The position numbers and the translations under genes were made by a program. The notes beneath the pieces are model-generated. The model was given only the letters and a program-made list of their open reading frames with translations. It did no database searches and was not told the origin of the DNA. Shown here piece after piece: positions 32,217-42,103 of a DNA stretch of 56,285 nt (position 1 is its first letter; the number at the start of each line of letters is the position of its first letter). This DNA comes from Burkholderiales bacterium (GTDB lineage Bacteria > Pseudomonadota > Gammaproteobacteria > Burkholderiales > Burkholderiaceae_C): assembly GCA_016223165.1 (NCBI GenBank), contig JACRPO010000021.1:1-56285 (forward strand), written 5' to 3'.

Positions 32217-33448
32217 GCCTCTGGCAGGTAGCGCACCGAGAGCACGCCCTGGATGTCGGCGAGCGAGCCGAGCACGGCTTCGCCGACGGGGCTGTCGACG
32301 TCGACCAGCGTGTAGGCCATCGCACCCTTGGATTTGTTGACCATGTTGTGGATGTTGAGGCCGGCCTTGGCCATCGTCGTGCTCATCTGGCCGAGCATGT
32401 TGGGCACGTTGCTGTTGGCGATGGCCACGCGCCAGCGGCTCTCGCGCTCCATGCTCACGTTCGGGAAGTTGACGGCATTGGCGACGTGGCCGTGCTCGAG
32501 GTAGTCGCGCAACTGGTCCACCACCATCACGGCGCAGTTCTCCTCGGCCTCGCGCGTGCTGGCGCCCAGGTGCGGCAGCGCGATGACGCGCGCATGGCCG
32601 AGCGTGGCGGCGCTCGGGAAGTCGCACACGTAGTAGGCGAGCCGCCCCGAGGCCAGCGCCTCGAGCATGGCGGCGTCGCTCACCACGCCCTCGCGGCTGA
32701 AGTTGAGCAGCACCGCGCCCTGGCGCATGAGGCCGATGTTGGCGTCGTTGACGAGGTGGCGCGTCGCCTCCACCAGCGGCACGTGCAGGGTCACGAAGTG
32801 CGCGCTGCGCAGCACCTCGTTGACGCTCGCGGCGCGCTTCACCTGCGAGGGCAGGCTCCAGGCGGCGTCGACGGTGATCTCGGGGTCGTAGCCGAGCACG
32901 TGCATGCCCAGCTTGATGGCCGCATCGGCGACGAGGCAGCCGATCTTGCCCAGGCCGATGACGCCGAGCGTGTGGCCGGCGATCTCGAAGCCGGCGAAGG
33001 CCTTCTTGCCGTCCTCGACCAGCTTGTCGAGCTCGGCCCCGTCGGTCGCATGGGCCGCATCGGCTGCATGGGCCGCATGGGCCGCGTGGGCCTTCAGGCC
33101 GGCGACGAAGCCGAGCGCGGGGGTCAGGTTGCGTGCCGCCATCAGCAGGCCGGCGAGCACCAGCTCCTTCACCGCGTTGGCATTGGCACCGGGCGCGTTG
33201 AACACCGGCACGCCGCGCTCGCTCATCGCCGCCACCGGGATGTTGTTGGTGCCGGCGCCGGCGCGGCCGATGGCGCGCACGCTGGCGGGGATCGTCATCT
33301 TGTGCATGTCGGCGCTGCGCACCAGCACCGCGGCCGGATCGGTCACGTCCTTGCCGACGCGGTAGCGCTCGGCCGGCAGGCGCGACAGGCCGCTGGCCGA
33401 GATGGCGTTGAGCACCAGCACGCCCAGGCGCTCGCGCGTTTCAGCCAT
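32213..33448 (-). CDS. serA: D-3-phosphoglycerate dehydrogenase
   Basis: A 411-residue NAD-dependent enzyme for the first step of serine synthesis. It has the two-part substrate domain, Rossmann motif GVIGLGKIG, conserved RAGAGTNNI and HLGAST segments, and a C-terminal ACT domain (ANSNVPNMLGQMSTTMAKAG) for feedback binding. An unusual AHAAHAAHAADAAHATDG segment near residues 120-138, from 9-bp GCATGGGCC-type repeats (about 33047-33092), replaces the usual short loop. It overlaps serC by 8 bp. Confidence 0.92.
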   Translation of the reverse strand: MAETRERLGVLVLNAISASGLSRLPAERYRVGKDVTDPAAVLVRSADMHKMTIPASVRAIGRAGAGTNNIPVAAMSERGVPVFNAPGANANAVKELVLAGLLMAARNLTPALGFVAGLKAHAAHAAHAADAAHATDGAELDKLVEDGKKAFAGFEIAGHTLGVIGLGKIGCLVADAAIKLGMHVLGYDPEITVDAAWSLPSQVKRAASVNEVLRSAHFVTLHVPLVEATRHLVNDANIGLMRQGAVLLNFSREGVVSDAAMLEALASGRLAYYVCDFPSAATLGHARVIALPHLGASTREAEENCAVMVVDQLRDYLEHGHVANAVNFPNVSMERESRWRVAIANSNVPNMLGQMSTTMAKAGLNIHNMVNKSKGAMAYTLVDVDSPVGEAVLGSLADIQGVLSVRYLPEA

Positions 33449-34523
33449 GGCGCGCCTCGAAGTCCTTCATGTAGGCCACGAGCGTGCGCACGCCTTCGAG
33501 CGGCATGGCGTTGTAGATCGACGCCCGCATGCCGCCCACCGAGCGGTGGCCCTTCAACTGCACCATCCCCGCGGCCTCGGCGCCCTTGAGGAAGGCGGCG
33601 TCGAGCCCTTCGTCCTTGAGCTTGAAGGGCACGTTCATCCAGCTCCGGCAGTCCTTGGCCACCGGCGCCTCGTAGAAGCCCGTCGTCGCGAGGAAGTCGT
33701 AGAGCAGCGCCGCCTTGGCGCGGTTGTGCGTTTCCATCGCCGCGAGGCCACCCTGCTGCTCGAGCCACCTGAACACGAGCCCGGCGATGTAGATCGCGTA
33801 GGTGGGCGGCGTGTTGTACATGCTCTCGTTCTCGGCCACGGTCTTGTAGTCGAAGGCCGAGGGCAGCATCGGGTGCGGCTGGCCGAGCAGGTCTTCGCGC
33901 ACGATGACGATGGTGAGGCCGGCGGGGCCGATGTTCTTCTGCGCGCCGGCGTAGACGAGGCCGAACTTCGAGAGGTCGACCGGGCGCGAGAGGATGTCGC
34001 TGGACATGTCGGCCACCAGCGGCACGGTGCCGACGTCGGGCGTGAAGTGGTACTGCACGCCGCCGATCGTCTCGTTGCTGCAGATGTGCACGTAGGCCGC
34101 GCCCGGGTCGAGCTGCCAGGTCTCGCGCGCCGGGATCGCCGTGTAGCCGGTGTCGGCGCCGCTCGCGGCGACGTTGACCTTGGCGTACTTCTTCGCCTCC
34201 TTGATGCTCTTCTTGCTCCACTCGCCGGTGTCGATGAAGTCGATGCCCGTGCGCCCGCGCAGCAGGTTCATCGGCACGATCGCGTTCTCGGCGATCGCGC
34301 CGCCCTGCATGAACAGCACCTTGTAGTTCGCGGGCACCACCAGCAGCTGGCGCAGCAGCGCCTCGGCCTCGCTGGCGATGGCGATGAACTCCTTGCCGCG
34401 GTGGCTCATCTCCATCACCGACATGCCGCTGCCATGCCAGTCGAGCATCTCTTCGGCAGCCTGCCGCAGCACGGGTTCGGGCAGCGCGGCGGGGCCGGCG
34501 CTGAAGTTGAAGACGCGGGTCAT
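33441..34523 (-). CDS. serC: Phosphoserine aminotransferase
   Basis: A 360-residue PLP enzyme, the second step of serine synthesis and also used in the pyridoxal pathway. It starts RVFNFSAGPAALPEPVL and carries PLP-lysine K196 in GAQKNIGPAG and the C-terminal MRASIYNAMP segment. It is of normal length. First gene of a minus-strand operon serC-serA-crotonase with overlapping ends. The 224-bp gap to the divergent phasin-like gene must hold both promoters. Confidence 0.93.
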   Translation of the reverse strand: MTRVFNFSAGPAALPEPVLRQAAEEMLDWHGSGMSVMEMSHRGKEFIAIASEAEALLRQLLVVPANYKVLFMQGGAIAENAIVPMNLLRGRTGIDFIDTGEWSKKSIKEAKKYAKVNVAASGADTGYTAIPARETWQLDPGAAYVHICSNETIGGVQYHFTPDVGTVPLVADMSSDILSRPVDLSKFGLVYAGAQKNIGPAGLTIVIVREDLLGQPHPMLPSAFDYKTVAENESMYNTPPTYAIYIAGLVFRWLEQQGGLAAMETHNRAKAALLYDFLATTGFYEAPVAKDCRSWMNVPFKLKDEGLDAAFLKGAEAAGMVQLKGHRSVGGMRASIYNAMPLEGVRTLVAYMKDFEARHG

Positions 34524-34747
34524 CGGGAGACTTCTCCAAAAGGATCGGGGGGCCTTCGCGCATCATATGCGGCGGTGCAACGCCTCTCGGGCCGGCCCGG
34601 CTTGCCGTGGGCGAGGCGGGGTGCGACCATGCGGCCCCTTGTTGGCGCCTTGTCGGCCCCCTTTGACCCTCGCCGGGGCCGCGCACGGGGCGATCCCGCC
34701 CAGGACAATCCCTCCTTCCACACAACCCGACGAACCGGAGAAAACTC

Positions 34748-35440
34748 ATGGCCAAGCCCCTGATCGATGCCGACGCACTGATCTCGATGTTCGAGAACGC
34801 CAGCGCGCGCCAGGGCGAGCAGCTGAAGAAGGCCGTGGGCGAGGCGACCCTCGCCGCCCTGCAGGGGCGCGAGCTGACGTTGAAGAACATCAAGGGCGCG
34901 CTCAAGGGCGTGGCCGAGGCGGCCAGCGCCGGGGCGGCGCGCAACACGGTGGCCGGCGTCGACGCCGAGTCGCTGCTCGACAAGGCCGTGGCCGGCATGG
35001 ACCAGGCGGTGCTGAAGGCCGTGGAGGCCAACCGCACGGCGCTCGCCACGCTGACGACGCAGGGCGCCGACCTGCGCGAGAAGCACCTGAAGAAGGCCCT
35101 GGCCGACCTCGACAAGATCGAGGACACGATGTTCGACGCGCTGAAGAAGGCCTCGGAGAGCGCCGGGGCGCCGCTCGCCGGCGCCTGGGGCCAGGTGCTC
35201 GAGAAGATGCAGGCCGGCGGCACCGCCTCCGGCGCGCAGGCCGCGGCGGCGGCCGAGCAGATCGCCGGCATGGCCGGGCAGATGCAGGGTGCGCTGAAGA
35301 GCACGCGCGCGGCTTCGATGCGCGCCGCGCAGGCGCTGGCCGAGAGCTACACCGCCATGGTGAGCGGCGTGCTGCTCGGCATGAGCGAGGCGCTGCAGTC
35401 GGGCGGCGCGGCCGCGCCGGCCGCCAAGAGCCGGAAATAG
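34748..35440 (+). CDS. Phasin-like helical protein
   Basis: A 230-residue, almost wholly alpha-helical, Ala-rich protein without signal peptide or membrane segment; ATG 34748 follows CCGGAG. Heptad-like amphipathic stretches (SLLDKAVAGMDQAVLKAVEA; HLKKALADLDKIEDTMFDAL) and an AAPAAKSRK tail recall phasins that coat polyhydroxyalkanoate granules. Sequence identity to PhaP is not obvious, so a related helical family of unknown function is also possible. It is 31 bp upstream of a FabH-type synthase gene and probably co-transcribed with it. Confidence 0.6.
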   Translation: MAKPLIDADALISMFENASARQGEQLKKAVGEATLAALQGRELTLKNIKGALKGVAEAASAGAARNTVAGVDAESLLDKAVAGMDQAVLKAVEANRTALATLTTQGADLREKHLKKALADLDKIEDTMFDALKKASESAGAPLAGAWGQVLEKMQAGGTASGAQAAAAAEQIAGMAGQMQGALKSTRAASMRAAQALAESYTAMVSGVLLGMSEALQSGGAAAPAAKSRK

Positions 35441-35471
35441 AGTCCGCGCAGCGCGCAACGATGGAGCGACG

Positions 35472-36607
<1,136 letters not shown>

Positions 36608-36611
<4 letters not shown>

Positions 36612-37807
36612 AGCCAGCGCAGGCGGGCGGGGCGGCCGCGGTCGAAGCCTCGGTCAGCCCCCCGGTCAGTCCTTCGGTCAGTCCTTCGGTCGGTGCCCTG
36701 ATCAAGCGCCGCATCGTGCTGGCGATGCCCGCGGCGCTGCTCGTTCCGCCGCAGCTGTTGCTGATTTCGCTCGAGGTGCAGGCGCAGTTCGTCAGCCCCG
36801 GCGCCGAGATTCCCGGCGCGGTGATCAACCCGGCCGTCGCCGCCGCGCTGGCGCTGCAGAACCTGCCGCGCCCGAGCACGCCGCCACCCGAGCGTGGCGA
36901 GGTCGTGCCGGCGCAGGTGCAGCGCTGGCGCGAGGAGGCGCGCGCGCATGAATACGGCGACGGCCTGCCGCGCGACCCCGTGCGCGCCGCCGAGCTCTAT
37001 TGCCGCGCCGCGCGTTACGGCGACGCCGAGGCGCAATACAGCCTCGGCTGGATGCTCACCAATGCGCGCGGCATCGAGCGCAACGACGCGACCGCGGCGC
37101 ACCTGTTCTCCGCCGCCGCCGAGCAGGGCCACCTGCAGGCGCGCAACATGGCCGCGCGGCTGGGCACGCCGGTGGGGCCGCCGCCGCCTTGCCTGCGCCC
37201 GCCCGAGGCCGACCCGCTGGCGCTGGTGGCCCCGGCGGCTGAGCCAACCTTGCCCGCGCCGCCGGCGCTCGGCGCCCCCGGCCCGGGTGCCGTCGGCCTG
37301 CCTGTGATCCCGCGCGCGCTGCTCGAGCGCGCGCCGATCGCCGTCTCGAGCTACGTGCAGATGCTGGCGCCGGAGTACCGGCTCGAGCCGGCGCTGGTGC
37401 TCGCCGTCATGGCCGCCGAGAGCAACTTCGACCCGGCGGCGGTGTCGGCGAAGAACGCGCAGGGCCTGATGCAGCTGATCCCCGACACGGCGCGCCGCTT
37501 CGGTGTGCGCAACCTCCTCGACCCGGCGCAGAACATCCGCGGCGGCATGGCCTACCTGCGCTGGCTGCTCGCCTACTTCGAAGGTGACTTGTCGCTGGCG
37601 CTGGCCGCCTACAACGCCGGCGAGGGCGCTGTCGAGCGCTACCTGGGCGTGCCGCCCTTCGCCGAGACGCGCAACTACGTGCTGAAGATCCTCATCTCGC
37701 TCGGCGGGCGGCGCGTGCACGGCTTCGATGCCGGCGTCACGCCGCCCTCGGTGCGCCTGGCGGCGATGCGCGAATTCGCCTCGGCGGCCACCGGAGTGCG
37801 CCGCTGA
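36608..37807 (+). CDS. Sel1-repeat lytic transglycosylase
   Basis: 399 residues from GTG 36608, overlapping the synthase stop (GTGA); ATG 36725 is an alternative. The N-terminus has a PPVSPSVSPSVG repeat, then a hydrophobic export segment (IVLAMPAALLVPPQLLLIS). Sel1-like repeats (AAELYCRAARYGDAEAQYSL) cover about 115-185, then a Pro/Ala linker. The SLT domain (about 255-370) has catalytic E271 in AAESNFDP, followed by GLMQLIPDTARRFGV and AYNAGEGAV. It cleaves peptidoglycan glycan strands in the periplasm, possibly for cell-envelope assembly. Confidence 0.85.
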
Positions 37808-37848
37808 GGTCGGCCGACGGGACCGGGCCCACGGCACCTACCGGGCCG

Positions 37849-38817
37849 GTGGACCCGGGCGCGGGCGGCGCCGCGGGTGCAAGCGCTGCCGCGGGTGCGA
37901 GCGCTGCCGCAGGTGCGAGCACTGCCGCGGACATCGGGGGAGCGCGTCGCCGGCAGCCAGTGCTGGCGCCGATGGCCCTGCTGCTGGCGCTGACCTGGGG
38001 CCTGAACTGGCCGGCCATCAAGATCGTGCTCGGCGAGGTGCCGCCGTTCGCGGCGCGCGCCACGGGCCTGGGCAGTGCGGCGCTGCTGCTGCTGGCGTTC
38101 GCGGCGCTGCAGGGGCGCCGCCTGGTGCCGCCGCGCGCGAGCTGGGCCGGCATCGCCGTGGCGGGCGCGCTGACCATCGCCGCGTTCAATTTCTGCACCG
38201 CCTTCGCGCAGCTCAACACCACCACCTCGCGCGCCGCGGTGCTCACCTACACGATGCCGACGATCTCGGCGCTGCTCGCCTGGGCCCTGCTCGGCGAGCG
38301 GCCCGGCCGGCGCGGCGGCATCGCGGTGGCGCTGGGGGCGCTGGGCATCGCGCTGCTCGCCTGGCCGGCGCTGCGCGGCGCTTCGGGAGCCACGCTGCTC
38401 GGCCCGCTCTTCGCGCTCGGCGCGGCGCTCGCCTGGGCGCTCGGCACCATCGTCACGAAGAAGCTGCCGCCGGTGCACGACCGCGTCGTCGCCACCGCCT
38501 GGCAGCTGGCGCTGGGCGGCCTGTGCGGTGCCGGCGCCGCCGCGCTCACGGGCGAGACCTGGCCGCGCGGCCTCTCGACGGCGGCCGCGCTGGCGCTCGG
38601 CTACCACATCGTCGTCGCCACCGCCTTCGCCTATGTGCTGTGGTACCGGCTGCTCGACAGCGCCAGCGCCACCGTCTCTTCGCTCACCGTGCTGGCGGTG
38701 CCGGTGGTGGGCGTGCTCGGCGCGATGGCGCTGGTGGGCGACAGGCCGAGCGGGCTCGACTGGGCCGGCTTCGTGCTCGTGCTGGGCGCGGCGGCGCTGG
38801 TGCTGTTGCGGCGCTGA
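37849..38817 (+). CDS. EamA/DMT-family exporter
   Basis: A 322-residue drug/metabolite transporter with ten predicted membrane helices in two EamA repeats (helix 1 MALLLALTWGLNWPAIK). The substrate is unknown; relatives export amino acids or other metabolites. The GTG start at 37849 precedes a 30-residue tail encoded by three 18-bp repeats (GASAAA units, about 37876-37930); a later start is possible. It follows the transglycosylase gene by 41 bp. Confidence 0.82.
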   Translation: MDPGAGGAAGASAAAGASAAAGASTAADIGGARRRQPVLAPMALLLALTWGLNWPAIKIVLGEVPPFAARATGLGSAALLLLAFAALQGRRLVPPRASWAGIAVAGALTIAAFNFCTAFAQLNTTTSRAAVLTYTMPTISALLAWALLGERPGRRGGIAVALGALGIALLAWPALRGASGATLLGPLFALGAALAWALGTIVTKKLPPVHDRVVATAWQLALGGLCGAGAAALTGETWPRGLSTAAALALGYHIVVATAFAYVLWYRLLDSASATVSSLTVLAVPVVGVLGAMALVGDRPSGLDWAGFVLVLGAAALVLLRR

Positions 38818-38830
38818 ACGCGCGCGCTGG

Positions 38831-38849
38831 GCGCCTGGCTGCCAGGCGC
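38831..38849. terminator. Bidirectional hairpin between convergent genes
   Basis: GCGCCTGGCTGCCAGGCGC is a perfect palindrome in the 32-bp gap between the EamA gene and the convergent haemoglobin gene. It probably serves as a shared terminator, though no T-tract follows. Confidence 0.55.
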
Positions 38850-39413
38850 TCACCGCGAATTGACGATGTCGCGGTGCATCGGCGCGAGCCGTGCCAGCAG
38901 GCGGTTCTGCGTGCCGAAGGCGATGCCGCGGGCCTCCATGCTCTGCTGCAGCACCTCGACCAGGGCATTGAAGTCGGCGCGCCGGATCTCGAACTGCGCA
39001 TGCACGGCCTTCATGGGGGCGCCGCGGTATTCGCACGGGCCGCCGGCGATGGCGCAGACCTGGTCGGCCAACTGCCGCGTGAGCTCGGGCATGTTCGTGT
39101 TCTCGAAGAAGGGCGCGAGCCGGGCATCGGCCTTGACGCGCACGACGAGATCTCGCATCAGGGCGGCGATGCCGGCTTCGCCGCCGAGGTCTCGATAGAG
39201 CGTGGCGTCGGCTGCGGCCGCGGGCGCGGGCACGAGTGCCGGCGTGGGCGCGGACGCGTGCGCCGGCCCCGGCGCGGAGGCCGATGCGGGCGCGGACGCC
39301 GGGGTGGCCGCGGGCGCGGCGGACTGCGCCCGTGCCGGTACCGCACTGCAGCCGGCAAGCGCGAGGGCGGCGAGGGCAAAACGGTGCGCGAGCGGGCTGC
39401 GGCGGCAGGTCAT
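38850..39413 (-). CDS. Lipoprotein-anchored truncated haemoglobin (group 1)
   Basis: 187 residues from ATG 39413. A lipoprotein signal ends in the lipobox ALAGC, followed by about 45 residues of Ala/Pro/Ser linker. The C-terminal ~115 residues are a group 1 truncated globin (LYRDLGGEAGIAALMRDLV; PFFENTN; VHAQFEIRRADFNAL with the likely proximal histidine). Most truncated globins are cytoplasmic, so export is notable. It lies 44 bp downstream of a DUF3034-like barrel gene in the same operon. A role in NO/O2 chemistry or electron transfer at the envelope is inferred. Confidence 0.82.
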   Translation of the reverse strand: MTCRRSPLAHRFALAALALAGCSAVPARAQSAAPAATPASAPASASAPGPAHASAPTPALVPAPAAAADATLYRDLGGEAGIAALMRDLVVRVKADARLAPFFENTNMPELTRQLADQVCAIAGGPCEYRGAPMKAVHAQFEIRRADFNALVEVLQQSMEARGIAFGTQNRLLARLAPMHRDIVNSR

Positions 39414-39457
39414 CGAGCGCTCCGGCAAGCTCAGGTCACGAGTTGAATTCGGCGGGC

Positions 39458-40414
39458 TCAGAACGCGAGCTGCGCCGAGAGGTACCCGCCGCGCTGGCGC
39501 CGTGCCTTCACGGCCGGCACGATGGCACCCAGGTCGACATAGGCAAGCGTCAGCGACAGTTGTTTGCCCGGCGCCCAGGCGACGAAGAGGTCGGCCCAGT
39601 CGCCTTCCTTCAGCCCGGCACCGAGTGCCGAGGGGTTGAGGTTGTCGGGCTTGGCGCGCCACTCGGCGCCGATGGCCAGGTCGCGCCTGAGCAGCCACGC
39701 CAGCGAGACCTCGGGCAGCAGGCGCGTGCGGCTCTCACCGGTGCCGCCGAAGCCGAGCAGGCCGTTCTGGTTGGCCCGCGTCGCGCGCAAGGTCAGGTTG
39801 GCGAGCACGCCTTGCGCGAGAAAGAGCTTGGTCGCCGAGAGGTAGACGTCGACGCCGTCGAGCCGCGCGCCGAGGGAGGCCAGCGTCGGCGCGAGCCCGC
39901 CGGCGTCGGCGCGTTTGCCCAGCACGCCGAGGGCGACCTGCGGTATCCAGGTGTCGCTGTCGACGATGGCGTCGCCGAACAGCCGCAGCTTGGCGCCGGC
40001 GATGTCCTGCTTCAGCCTCAGTCCGGGCAGGCCGAGCGCGATGCCGGCCTCACCGGTATCGAAGGCCTGGTGCGCCAGCGAGAGCTCGAAGCGGTCGTCG
40101 TAGCTGGCGAGCACGCCGAAGGTGGCGAGGCGGTAGTCGCCCGTGCGCACCGCCGTGGCGTGCGCCGTGGCGCCCCACTCGCCCTCGGTGGCGTAGCTGC
40201 CGGTGACGGCCCAGGGCGTGAGGCCGCCGCCGGCGGCGCCGTCGATGCTGCTGACGCCACCGGTGAGCAGCAGCTTGCCGCCGGCCGCCGAGGCGCCCGC
40301 GCCGGCCGCGGCGATGACGAGCCCGCAGCAAGCGGCGCGCAGGAGGCGCGTCGGGCAGAACGTCGGACAGGGTGCGTCGGCTCCCCGTGCGTGGGCGATC
40401 GGCTTGGGCGGCAT
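39458..40414 (-). CDS. DUF3034-like outer-membrane barrel protein
   Basis: 318 residues with a long signal peptide (hydrophobic CCGLVIAAAGAGASA) and alternating beta strands ending in aromatic YLSAQLAF, a typical outer-membrane C-terminus. The opening GGKLLLTGGVSSIDGAAGGG and the strand pattern match DUF3034 as I remember it. Function unknown. DUF3034 genes often accompany small globin or electron-transfer lipoproteins, as here. Confidence 0.7.
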   Translation of the reverse strand: MPPKPIAHARGADAPCPTFCPTRLLRAACCGLVIAAAGAGASAAGGKLLLTGGVSSIDGAAGGGLTPWAVTGSYATEGEWGATAHATAVRTGDYRLATFGVLASYDDRFELSLAHQAFDTGEAGIALGLPGLRLKQDIAGAKLRLFGDAIVDSDTWIPQVALGVLGKRADAGGLAPTLASLGARLDGVDVYLSATKLFLAQGVLANLTLRATRANQNGLLGFGGTGESRTRLLPEVSLAWLLRRDLAIGAEWRAKPDNLNPSALGAGLKEGDWADLFVAWAPGKQLSLTLAYVDLGAIVPAVKARRQRGGYLSAQLAF

Positions 40415-40539
40415 GCCACCGAGCTACGTGCTGGCGGCTGCCTTGGATGCACGCGTGGCCGCGCGTTTTGCGCGGCCGGTTCGCGCCGCGCCAGCGGCCG
40501 CGCATCAATCAGCACCGCGGTCACTGCTATCGTGGCTTC

Positions 40540-42000
40540 ATGCCCGGCCCCGCACTGCTCACCTTCTACTGGCACGACTACGAGACCTTCGGCCGCCTGC
40601 CGCGCCGCGACCGCCCGGCGCAGTTCGCCGGCCTGCGCACCGATGCCGAACTGCGCGAGATCGGCGAGCCGCTGACGCTGTACTGCAAGCCCGCCCCCGA
40701 CACGCTGCCCGACCCCGAGAGCGTGCTGCTCACCGGCATCACGCCGCAGCAGGCGCTGGCGCTGGGCGTACCCGAGCCCGAGTTCGCCGCGCGCATCGAG
40801 AGCGAGCTGGCACGCGAAGGTACGGTGGGGGTCGGCTACAACAGCATCCGCTTCGACGACGAGGTGACGCGCCATCTCTTCTGGCGCAACCTCATCGACC
40901 CCTACGCGCGCGAGTGGAGCAACGGCTGCGGCCGCTGGGACCTGCTCGACGTGGTGCGCACCTGCTGGTCGCTGCGGCCCGAGGGCATCGAGTGGCCGAT
41001 GGGCGAGGATGGCCGGCCGAGCTTCAGGCTGGAGTCGCTGACGCGCGCCAACGGCCTGGCGCACGAGGCGGCGCACGATGCGCTCTCCGACGTGCGCGCC
41101 ACCCTCGCGCTGGCGCGGCTCATCCGCGCGCGCCGGCCGGCGCTGTGGGACTTCTGCCTCAAGCTGCGCCGCAAGGAGGCGGTGTGGGCCGAGATCGGCG
41201 TCGGCAAGCCCTTCCTGCACCTCTCGGGCATGTACCCGGCGGAGCGCGGCTGCCTGGCCATCGTGTGGCCGCTGGCGTCGCACCCGGTGAACCGCAACGA
41301 GCTGATCGTCTGGGACCTCGCGTACGACCCGGCCGAGCTCGAAGGGCTCGATGCCGAGTGTGCGCGGCGGCGCCTGTACACGCGCGCCGACGAGCTGCCC
41401 GAGGGTGAGTTGCGCCTGCCGATCAAGACCGTGCACGTCAACAAGTCGCCCATCGTCATCGGCAACGTCACGCGGCTGGGCGGCGCGGCGCAGCGCTTCG
41501 GCATCGACCTCGCGCTGGCGCAACGGCATGCCGAGCGGGCGGCGGCGCTGCCCGACCTGGGCGCGCTGTGGGAGCAGGTATTCAAGCGCGAACCGCCCGG
41601 CGCCGCGCCGGATGTCGACGAGGACCTGTACGGCGGCTTCGTCGGCAACGAAGACCGGCGGCTGCTCAACCGGCTGCGCCAGCTCGGCCCGGCCGCGCTG
41701 GCGCGCCAGGTGGAGGAGGGGCGCGTGGCCTTCCAGGATGCGCGGCTCGAGGAGCTGCTGTTCCGATACCGCGCGCGCAACTTCCCGGAGTCGCTTGGCG
41801 AGGACGACCGCGAGCGCTGGCTGGCGCTGCGCGCGAGCCGGCTGCACGAGGGCGTGGGCGGCGGGCTCACGCTTGCCGCGTACACCGAGCGCATCGACGC
41901 CCTGGCCGAGGCGGCCGCCGCAGGTGGCGATGCGCGCGCCGAGGGCCTGCTCGAGGCGCTCGTGGACTACGCCGAGTCGATTGCGCCCGAGAGGCCCTGA
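40540..42000 (+). CDS. sbcB: Exodeoxyribonuclease I
   Basis: A 486-residue 3'-5' single-strand DNA exonuclease used in repair and recombination. The DEDD motif I is FYWHDYETFG (D13, E15); VGYNSIRFDDEVTRHLFWRN and NGLAHEAAHDALSDVRATLA carry the remaining acidic and histidine residues. The central SH3-like and helical C-terminal regions are present, and length is normal. ATG 40540 has a poor ribosome site. It is divergent from the DUF3034-like gene with a 125-bp shared promoter region. Confidence 0.92.
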   Translation: MPGPALLTFYWHDYETFGRLPRRDRPAQFAGLRTDAELREIGEPLTLYCKPAPDTLPDPESVLLTGITPQQALALGVPEPEFAARIESELAREGTVGVGYNSIRFDDEVTRHLFWRNLIDPYAREWSNGCGRWDLLDVVRTCWSLRPEGIEWPMGEDGRPSFRLESLTRANGLAHEAAHDALSDVRATLALARLIRARRPALWDFCLKLRRKEAVWAEIGVGKPFLHLSGMYPAERGCLAIVWPLASHPVNRNELIVWDLAYDPAELEGLDAECARRRLYTRADELPEGELRLPIKTVHVNKSPIVIGNVTRLGGAAQRFGIDLALAQRHAERAAALPDLGALWEQVFKREPPGAAPDVDEDLYGGFVGNEDRRLLNRLRQLGPAALARQVEEGRVAFQDARLEELLFRYRARNFPESLGEDDRERWLALRASRLHEGVGGGLTLAAYTERIDALAEAAAAGGDARAEGLLEALVDYAESIAPERP

Positions 42001-42042
42001 GGCGCACAAGGGGGACGCCGACGGCGAGAGCCGGCCCCTCCC

Positions 42043-42071
42043 TTGACATGGGAACGGAGGTCGTCAAGAAT
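42043..42071 (+). promoter_or_regulatory. Sigma-70 promoter of the tetR gene
   Basis: TTGACA at 42043-42048, a 17-bp spacer, then AAGAAT at 42066-42071. The -35 box is a perfect consensus and the spacing is optimal. It immediately precedes the operator palindrome. Confidence 0.7.
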
Positions 42072-42100
42072 TTATCCACTCGTTTAAAACGGATGGATAA
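42072..42100. promoter_or_regulatory. Operator palindrome for the TetR regulator
   Basis: A 29-bp dyad with arms TTATCCA and TGGATAA and centre CGTTTAAAACG sits at the expected transcription start, 3 bp before the ATG. This placement suits autorepression by the encoded TetR protein. Confidence 0.75.
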
Positions 42101-42103
42101 GCA

